This document shows positions 1 through 4,169 of a stretch of 7,238 nucleotides of DNA, piece after piece. The notes under the pieces are model-generated. The model ran no database searches and was not told the origin of the DNA. It was given only the letters and a program-made list of their open reading frames with translations. The DNA comes from an uncultured Fidelibacterota bacterium (lineage in GTDB: Bacteria > Fidelibacterota > Marinisomatia > Marinisomatales > UBA1611): positions 1 through 7,238 of the forward strand of contig CALCSS010000043.1 of NCBI GenBank assembly GCA_937893835.1. Direction: 5' to 3'. A program made the position numbers and the translations under genes. Each line of letters opens with the position of its first letter. Position 1 is the stretch's first letter.

Positions 1-201
1 ATTCTCATTGACCATCGACAGGGCCTGAGTATCTGAACCTACGAATATAATTTTCTCCCCTCTCACAATGATGGCACTTGCCCTGGGGTTATACGCATCT
101 CCAGTCCAAATTGAGCCATTCAAATACAATTTCTCCACTGGGTCAATGGATGAGCAACTACATAGAAGGACGATCATTGGAAATATATTTTTAAACTTCA
201 T
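1..201 (-). CDS. Exported amidohydrolase (Amidohydro_3/YtcJ-like) lipoprotein, N-terminal part only
   Basis: The frame reads from ATG at 201 to the window edge without a stop, giving the first 67 residues. Residues 1-16 look like a lipoprotein signal peptide: a basic start (MKFK), a hydrophobic stretch, and a lipobox L-C-S-C with Cys16 as the likely lipidated residue. After a short linker comes LYLNGSIWTGD, then ASAIIVRGEKIIFVGSD. This matches the N-terminal beta-sandwich strands of metal-dependent amidohydrolases of the YtcJ type (pattern: NG-x-I-x-T-x-D, then A-x-V-x-G-x-I-x-x-VG). The metal-binding histidines and catalytic domain would lie beyond the edge, so substrate and activity cannot be judged. 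An AAGGA at 213-217 lies 11 nt before the ATG. The start is 7 bp past the stop of the small membrane gene upstream, so it is probably the third gene of the serC transcript. The family call is fairly firm; the substrate is unknown. Confidence 0.72.
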   Translation of the reverse strand, partial: MKFKNIFPMIVLLCSCSSIDPVEKLYLNGSIWTGDAYNPRASAIIVRGEKIIFVGSDTQALSMVNEN

Positions 202-208
202 AAAATTT

Positions 209-367
209 TCAATCCTTGAAATAAAACCAACCCAACATACAAGCAATATAGATCAAGGTATACATCATTGCATTATATATCGTTAACTGGTCACTATAGA
301 ATCTCCATAGCAACAAAGAGATGACCATCACCTCAACGACCACAAATTGTCTTTGGATCTTATTCAT
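209..367 (-). CDS. Small two-helix membrane protein, 52 residues, unknown function
   Basis: A short frame begins with ATG at 367, just 2 bp after the TGA of serC (370-372), and ends with TGA at 209. The product starts MNKIQRQ. It has one hydrophobic segment at about residues 8-22 (FVVVEVMVISLLLW), a polar turn RFYSDQ, and a second hydrophobic, tyrosine-rich segment at about residues 29-50, ending WFYFKD. It is predicted to be a two-pass inner-membrane hairpin. I recognise no family. Support for it being real: the frame fills the gap between serC and the amidohydrolase almost exactly (2 bp and 7 bp spacers), it sits on the same strand, and the product is membrane-like throughout. A purine-rich GAGAGA lies about 12 nt upstream of the start, but coupling to serC termination seems the likelier route to translation. 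Its role may relate to membrane assembly or to the neighbouring lipoprotein, but that is a guess. Confidence 0.6.
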   Translation of the reverse strand: MNKIQRQFVVVEVMVISLLLWRFYSDQLTIYNAMMYTLIYIACMLGWFYFKD

Positions 368-369
368 GA

Positions 370-1449
370 TCATTTTGATCTCTCGTACTCCTGCATGGCA
401 AATATAAGTGCATCAACACCTTCCTCGGGCATTGCATTGTATACCGATGCCCTGAAGCCACCGACAGACCGATGCCCCTTCAATGTCTTCAATCCTCTTT
501 CATCACAAAAGGATAAAAATTCGTTATCATCCATTGACCTATCAATAAAAATGAAAGGAATGTTCATCATCGATCGGTCATCAACATTTATTGTGGACAT
601 GAAAAGGGAATTTCTCTCGATCTCTTGGTAGACTTTATCTGATTTTCTTCTATTAATCTTCTCCATCTCATCCAAACCTCCCAATCCATCGATCCATTTT
701 AATGTCTCGTTCACAGCAAATACCGATAGCACAGGTGGTGTATTGAACATAGACTCCTTCTTTGCGTGGGTCTCATAGTCTAACATTGTGGGAATCTCCC
801 GATGACCTTTGCCCATCAGATCATCTCTTATGATCACCATGGTCACTCCTGCGGGCCCCATGTTCTTTTGCGCACCAGCATAGATAAGTCCAAAATCAGT
901 GACATCGATCGGTCTTGAGAGTATGTCGGATGACATGTCTGCAACGAGGAATCCAGTGGCAGATTCAACCTTAGGCATTACATGAATCTGAGTGCCGTAT
1001 ATTGTATTATTACTAGTTATATGAAGGTATGTTGATTTTATATCTTGCTCATATTCCTTTGGAATATATGAGTAGTTAGATTCCTTTGAACTTCCAACGA
1101 CATTGGCCTTGCCTATCTTATTGCATTCTATGATGGCCTTTGATGCCCACGCTCCTGAATCCAAATAGTCTGCTCGTCCCTTCTCAGGTAGTAGGTTGAG
1201 TGGAATCATAGAGAACTGTAATGACGCCCCTCCCTGAAGCCATAACACATGGTAGTTTGATGGAATATTGAGTAATTGCCTCAGATTGGATGTCGCCTTG
1301 TCAAATAATTCAACGATCGGTTTGGAACGATGGCTCATCTCCATCACACTCATTCCAGAATCTCCATGATCAACAGCTGCATCTTGAACTGCTCTCAAGA
1401 CAACGTCAGGCAAACAGGCTGGGCCTGCACTAAAGTTGTATATCTTCAT
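370..1449 (-). CDS. serC: Phosphoserine aminotransferase (PLP-dependent, class V fold)
   Basis: This cytoplasmic enzyme converts 3-phosphohydroxypyruvate and glutamate to O-phosphoserine and 2-oxoglutarate, the second step of serine synthesis. In bacteria with the DXP-dependent route, SerC also makes 4-phosphohydroxythreonine for pyridoxal phosphate. The product has 359 residues, close to the roughly 360 typical of the family. Family signatures visible are NFSAGPACLP near the N-terminus, H40-R41-S, QGGASLQF at 72-79 (cofactor phosphate binding), D171 in VADMSSDILSRP (expected to contact the pyridine nitrogen), and AGAQKNMGPAG with K195 as the Schiff-base lysine. NTPPVLSVFA and the C-terminal GHRSVGGFRASVYNAMP segment are also typical. 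The ATG at 1449 puts the conserved N-terminus in register; no Shine-Dalgarno is evident before it. It is first in its transcript, after the terminator at 1511-1555. serA, a frequent partner, is not in the window. Nothing looks broken. Confidence 0.97.
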   Translation of the reverse strand: MKIYNFSAGPACLPDVVLRAVQDAAVDHGDSGMSVMEMSHRSKPIVELFDKATSNLRQLLNIPSNYHVLWLQGGASLQFSMIPLNLLPEKGRADYLDSGAWASKAIIECNKIGKANVVGSSKESNYSYIPKEYEQDIKSTYLHITSNNTIYGTQIHVMPKVESATGFLVADMSSDILSRPIDVTDFGLIYAGAQKNMGPAGVTMVIIRDDLMGKGHREIPTMLDYETHAKKESMFNTPPVLSVFAVNETLKWIDGLGGLDEMEKINRRKSDKVYQEIERNSLFMSTINVDDRSMMNIPFIFIDRSMDDNEFLSFCDERGLKTLKGHRSVGGFRASVYNAMPEEGVDALIFAMQEYERSK

Positions 1450-1510
1450 ATAAGGTAAAATATTTCACTTCTAAGTACAACCATAAATTACCGTTGAAGG
1501 TAGGTCATAT
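1450..1510 (-). promoter_or_regulatory. Probable promoter and leader region of serC
   Basis: Because a terminator closes the upstream operon at about 1511, serC needs its own promoter in the remaining 61 bp. The minus strand here is A+T-rich, with TTGTAC followed 17 nt later by TACCTT as a weak -35/-10 pair. Neither box is close to the sigma-70 consensus, and no SD motif precedes the ATG. The position of the promoter is inferred from context, not from a convincing box. Confidence 0.3.
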
Positions 1511-1555
1511 AAATAAAAACCCCGCCAGTTTTTAAATTTTCATTTCTGACGGGGT
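1511..1555 (-). terminator. Rho-independent terminator of the sigma/Spy/lipoprotein operon
   Basis: On the minus strand, ACCCCGTCAG (1555-1546) pairs with CTGGCGGGGT (1528-1519). This gives a 10-bp stem with one G-U wobble and a 17-nt A-rich loop. The tract TTTTTATTT follows directly at 1519-1511. It lies about 30 nt past the stop of the 333-residue lipoprotein gene. On the plus strand the stem is not followed by a T tract, so termination is expected only for minus-strand transcripts. It insulates serC from the stress operon. Confidence 0.9.
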
Positions 1556-1584
1556 CGATTATTGTTTAGGATAATGATATATGA

Positions 1585-2586
1585 CTAGGGTCTTTCCACT
1601 CTATAAGGGATTGACCATACGCTGGTATTATATCCACCATCTGAGACAAACATCGTGGCAAGGTCTATTGACTCTGTAAAGGTACGAAATACACCACGTA
1701 GCTGCCCTGGGCCTGGTCCATGCACTCTCATAGCTCCAGAGTGTGTATTATCATTCATACTCTCATCGAAGAACATACCTGAATCATGGAGGTGTCTTCT
1801 TCCTCGCTGTTCACGACTTCTTCCATAGTTCAAGAACACCCACTCACCAACGCCTGTACTGTCGGTCGTGTACTCAGGGCCTGTATTGTCCACATTGGCG
1901 TAGGCAACGACCCTACTAAAAGCAGTTAGGACCGGCAGAGATTCACGGTCAATGAAAAGATCACCCAATTCATCCGCAGAAAAGGAATAGAGTAATTCTC
2001 CCACCTGAAGGCTATCATTCAAGTCATAAAAAGATAGTCCAGTGATGGAGACCTTCTCTCCAGCACCTCCAACCATAGGTGTGAGCGCGTCTATCTTCCA
2101 TCTATATCCATCAGGGTCAGAAGGGTCATCAACCTTTACAAAACGTACCTTACGGGTAAGCATCGTTGAAAATTCCTTGGTAAAGCTCAGAGAATCTATC
2201 TGTTCCTGATTCGTATCGATGGCAGTGGCTATGAACTCACCGTTGATCTCGTGCGTAACAAGGCCAATGGCAGTGTCCTCACCTGTCTCAAACTCAACGG
2301 TCCTCTCTCGGTCAATGAGATTCCGTCCGAATCTTATGCGGTATCCTTGACCAAAGGACAGTGTATCACTAAAGGTACGTGCTACTCCTTCGGTCTCAAG
2401 GCCAATGTCGTGGTCAAGGTCCATCTCTCCACCAGAGTCAAATCCGTCCACACCAACAGCCTCATCATTGTCTAGAAGCTCTAATAGAAGGGACTCAGTA
2501 TTGTCTTGGTCATTGACTGAAGTGCTATCAACACAGCCAGCTACAATGAACAATGACAATGGAATTAATATTATTGTATTTCTCAT
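1585..2586 (-). CDS. Lipoprotein of unknown function, 333 residues
   Basis: I do not recognise the family. The N-terminus is a clear lipoprotein signal: MRNTIILIPLSLF, then the lipobox V-A-G-C with Cys18 as the lipidated residue. Residues 19-70 are hydrophilic and acidic, with many Asp and Glu at 38-64 (for example GEMDLDHD), probably a flexible linker. The rest (about 71-333) looks like a beta-rich globular domain with no long hydrophobic helix. It contains an Asp-rich loop at 153-160 (D-D-P-S-D-P-D-G) and a Gly/His patch at 264-298 (HLHDSG, HSGAMRVHGPGPGQ). The start is firmly set by AGGAGG 8 nt upstream. It is last in the operon, 16 bp after the Spy-like gene and before the terminator. As part of a sigma-factor-led operon it is probably an envelope stress effector or sensor, but nothing in the sequence names a substrate. 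Confidence 0.88.
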   Translation of the reverse strand: MRNTIILIPLSLFIVAGCVDSTSVNDQDNTESLLLELLDNDEAVGVDGFDSGGEMDLDHDIGLETEGVARTFSDTLSFGQGYRIRFGRNLIDRERTVEFETGEDTAIGLVTHEINGEFIATAIDTNQEQIDSLSFTKEFSTMLTRKVRFVKVDDPSDPDGYRWKIDALTPMVGGAGEKVSITGLSFYDLNDSLQVGELLYSFSADELGDLFIDRESLPVLTAFSRVVAYANVDNTGPEYTTDSTGVGEWVFLNYGRSREQRGRRHLHDSGMFFDESMNDNTHSGAMRVHGPGPGQLRGVFRTFTESIDLATMFVSDGGYNTSVWSIPYRVERP

Positions 2587-2594
2587 GATATACT

Positions 2595-2600
2595 CCTCCT
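2595..2600 (-). promoter_or_regulatory. Strong Shine-Dalgarno AGGAGG of the lipoprotein gene
   Basis: AGGAGG lies 8 nt before the ATG at 2586, within the 16-bp gap after the Spy-like gene. It fixes the start of the lipoprotein and is the strongest ribosome-binding site in the window. Confidence 0.88.
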
Positions 2601-2602
2601 AA

Positions 2603-3133
2603 TTAGAACCCACGGCGCTTATGACCACCGCGTTTCCTATGTTTTCGATTATTCTTCCTATGACCTTTCTCTTTACGTCCTCCCGCCTTACCTTGCATCT
2701 CTTTCATCAGCCTTTGTTTGAACACACTTAATTTTACCATTTGATTTGGAGAGAGTATGTCATCCATTCCTAGAATGAACTTGGTCTCTAGGTCGACACG
2801 CTTCTTGCGTAATTCTGATACTTTTTTAACGGCCTTTTCCATCTCTGACTTAGACAGTTCCTTTTCATCTCGAATTTTAAGACGTACATCGGTTAAGATC
2901 TGTCGTTCACCTTTACCAAGTTTGTCAAGTTCTTCACGATGTTCACGAAAACGTGGAAAGAACTTCTCTGCCTGCTCAGATGAGAGATCAAGGTCCTCTG
3001 TCAATCGCCATATGACCATACTCTCCATCCTACCTGACCGTTCATGGTCATCATCCCAGTGATCTTTCTCATCGATCTCGTGTTCCTGCGCCATGATACC
3101 AGAGATCATAAACGCTAATAAGATCTTCTTCAT
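2603..3133 (-). CDS. Spy/CpxP-like periplasmic protein with two LTxxQ-type motifs
   Basis: The 176-residue product begins with a short signal peptide (MKKILLAFMISGIMA, likely cut near residue 15), so it should be periplasmic. An acidic segment with several histidines follows at 18-31 (H18, H25, H30 among Asp/Glu). The body, about 36-147, is predicted mostly helical. It carries two versions of the LTxxQ motif that marks the Spy/CpxP/ZraP/CnrX superfamily: LSSEQ at 50-54 and LSPNQ at 127-131. The C-terminal tail, about 151-176, is very basic (Lys, Arg, His, Gly), which is unusual. Family members act as ATP-independent chaperones, stress-signal inhibitors or metal sensors. Following sigma and anti-sigma genes, a sensor or feedback role is plausible. 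The ATG lies 2 bp after the upstream stop, with AGGAG 8 nt before it. Family assignment is good; whether it binds metal or misfolded protein is unknown. Confidence 0.85.
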   Translation of the reverse strand: MKKILLAFMISGIMAQEHEIDEKDHWDDDHERSGRMESMVIWRLTEDLDLSSEQAEKFFPRFREHREELDKLGKGERQILTDVRLKIRDEKELSKSEMEKAVKKVSELRKKRVDLETKFILGMDDILSPNQMVKLSVFKQRLMKEMQGKAGGRKEKGHRKNNRKHRKRGGHKRRGF

Positions 3134-3135
3134 AA

Positions 3136-3519
3136 TTATATCTCCTCTTCTTGTTCCAATTCATTAATTAATTCATACGTCTCCCATAGATAGCCTTCCT
3201 CTAAAAGGAAATAGGCCATGTCATTTAAATAGGACTCATCATACACCAACGAATCACCACTAATATTCCATAGGTCAGTCTCCAACAAGTTTTCCATCTC
3301 ATCCACATAGTACACTGAATCTAATCTATCTGGCACCCCATATTGAGTAATGGTGAGCATGCAAATAACGATCAACATCGTGAATGAGGTCATCATCGTC
3401 CTCCGATCTTCCCTGGAGTTTTGCAATCTCGTCTCAAGCTTAGACAGAAACTCATCTTCATTTGTCTTCTGCACATCACCAACACGAGTATTGTTCAATC
3501 GTTTTTCAAGTTCAATCAT
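3136..3519 (-). CDS. Single-pass membrane protein, probable anti-sigma factor
   Basis: The 127-residue product has a charged N-terminal segment (1-41), one hydrophobic helix at about 42-60 (MMTSFTMLIVICMLTITQY), and an acidic C-terminal segment (61-127) rich in Tyr, Glu and Leu that would face the periplasm. The Arg-rich flank (R36, R39, R40) before the helix fits an N-in orientation. It shows no zinc-binding H-x3-C-x2-C motif and no recognised anti-sigma domain by eye. The anti-sigma call rests on position and topology. Its ATG overlaps the last 8 bases of the sigma gene (ATGATTGA), a classic sigma/anti-sigma coupling, and a small cytoplasmic segment plus one membrane helix matches CnrY-type regulators. 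No SD precedes it, so translation probably depends on reinitiation. The cytoplasmic part holds an internal repeat (LEKRLNNTR at 4-12, LETRLQNSR at 28-36). It could instead be a simple membrane accessory protein. Confidence 0.7.
   Translation of the reverse strand: MIELEKRLNNTRVGDVQKTNEDEFLSKLETRLQNSREDRRTMMTSFTMLIVICMLTITQYGVPDRLDSVYYVDEMENLLETDLWNISGDSLVYDESYLNDMAYFLLEEGYLWETYELINELEQEEEI
3142..3146 (-). promoter_or_regulatory. Shine-Dalgarno AGGAG of the Spy-like gene
   Basis: AGGAG sits 8 nt before the ATG at 3133, inside the Glu-rich last codons of the upstream membrane protein. The spacing equals that of the lipoprotein gene. It supports the chosen start and tight co-translation within the operon. 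Confidence 0.8.
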
Positions 3520-4036
3520 ATTTAAGCCATTTTTTCAAGGTCTTTAGCGCGTGGTGATAGTTCACCTTTGCCGTCCCCACAGACATGCCGGTCGTTTCAG
3601 AGATCTCCTTATACGGAAGTTCTTGGGCAATTCGCATCACGACAACGCTCCGCTGTTTCTTTGGTAATTTGGCGATCGCATCCCATAGTTCCTTTCGACT
3701 CCACTCATCCTCGACCTCAGTATCCCTTGCTCCTCGGTCAGGAGCCTGGTCAAGGTGCAAGAGGTTCTTCCACTTGTTCCTGCTGAGCCAACTATTCGCG
3801 GCATTGAGGTTGACCCGGTAGAGGAATGTTGAGAATGATGCCTCAAAGCGAAAATTTTTGAGATGTTTATATAATTTGAAAAAGACATCCTGGGCAAGAT
3901 CCTCTGCAGACATCCTGTCCCCTGTGATAGTGAAAAAGAAACCGATGGTATTTGAGAGATGTCTTCGGACGATCTTGTCAAATGCTGTCCGGTCACCATT
4001 CTGATATTCTTTAATGAGTTCATGATCGTTTTGCAT
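3512..4036 (-). CDS. ECF-type RNA polymerase sigma factor (sigma-70 family)
   Basis: The product has 174 residues, typical of ECF sigma factors, which keep only regions 2 and 4. Region 2 spans about 8-88. It includes SAEDLAQDVFFKLYK at 43-57 (region 2.2, core polymerase contact) and FRFEASFSTFLYRVNLNAANSWLSR at 62-86 (regions 2.3-2.4, promoter opening and -10 recognition). A variable acidic linker at 95-113 leads to region 4 at about 115-170. There LPKKQRSVVVMRIAQELPYKEISETTGMSVGTAKVNYHHALKTLKK forms the helix-turn-helix for the -35 element. It is the first gene of the minus-strand operon and overlaps the next gene by 8 bp. The ATG at 4036 is the natural start, with no Shine-Dalgarno seen. 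It is expected to direct transcription of its own operon and other targets when released by the membrane protein. The ECF subgroup cannot be assigned by eye. Confidence 0.95.
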   Translation of the reverse strand: MQNDHELIKEYQNGDRTAFDKIVRRHLSNTIGFFFTITGDRMSAEDLAQDVFFKLYKHLKNFRFEASFSTFLYRVNLNAANSWLSRNKWKNLLHLDQAPDRGARDTEVEDEWSRKELWDAIAKLPKKQRSVVVMRIAQELPYKEISETTGMSVGTAKVNYHHALKTLKKWLKYD

Positions 4037-4169
4037 GTCATTTCAAACCATAAGACGCATGATAGGCCTAAAGGTTAAAAAATATATTCCATGAACACCA
4101 TTCACAATTTTATTGGCATGAGAATATTGCTTATCTTTCATCGATGTAATTATAAGATCCACAATCCTT
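4037..4169. promoter_or_regulatory. Divergent promoter region between sigma factor and helicase-nuclease genes
   Basis: This 133-bp A+T-rich spacer separates two start codons facing away from each other, so it should hold both promoters. For the sigma gene, the minus strand has TTAACCTT (4078-4071) and CGTCTTA (4057-4051), with 17 nt between AAC and GTC. This resembles ECF-type -35 (AAC) and -10 (CGTC) elements and could mean autoregulation. For the helicase, TATAAG at 4151-4156 is a fair -10 but lacks a good -35. An imperfect inverted repeat, ATTCCATG (4086-4093) and CATGAGAAT (4117-4125), lies in the middle and could bind a regulator. All boxes are read by eye, and none is strong. Confidence 0.4.

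Noticed and set aside
68..286. Plus-strand open frame of 72 codons
   Set aside because: It overlaps the amidohydrolase N-terminus and the small membrane gene on the other strand, both of which make better sense as products and fit the operon spacing.
347..631. Plus-strand open frame of 94 codons opposite the end of serC
   Set aside because: It lies antisense to clearly conserved serC coding sequence, and its product is low in recognisable structure. It is a shadow frame.
2757..3062. Plus-strand frame of 101 codons opposite the Spy-like gene
   Set aside because: Its Ser/Arg-rich product is what the antisense of Glu/Lys-rich helical coding sequence gives. The minus-strand gene has a signal peptide, SD and family motifs.
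3637..4041. Second minus-strand frame of 134 codons within the sigma gene
   Set aside because: It is a shifted reading of the sigma factor, whose own frame carries intact regions 2 and 4. The shifted product shows no family features, and no frameshift is needed.
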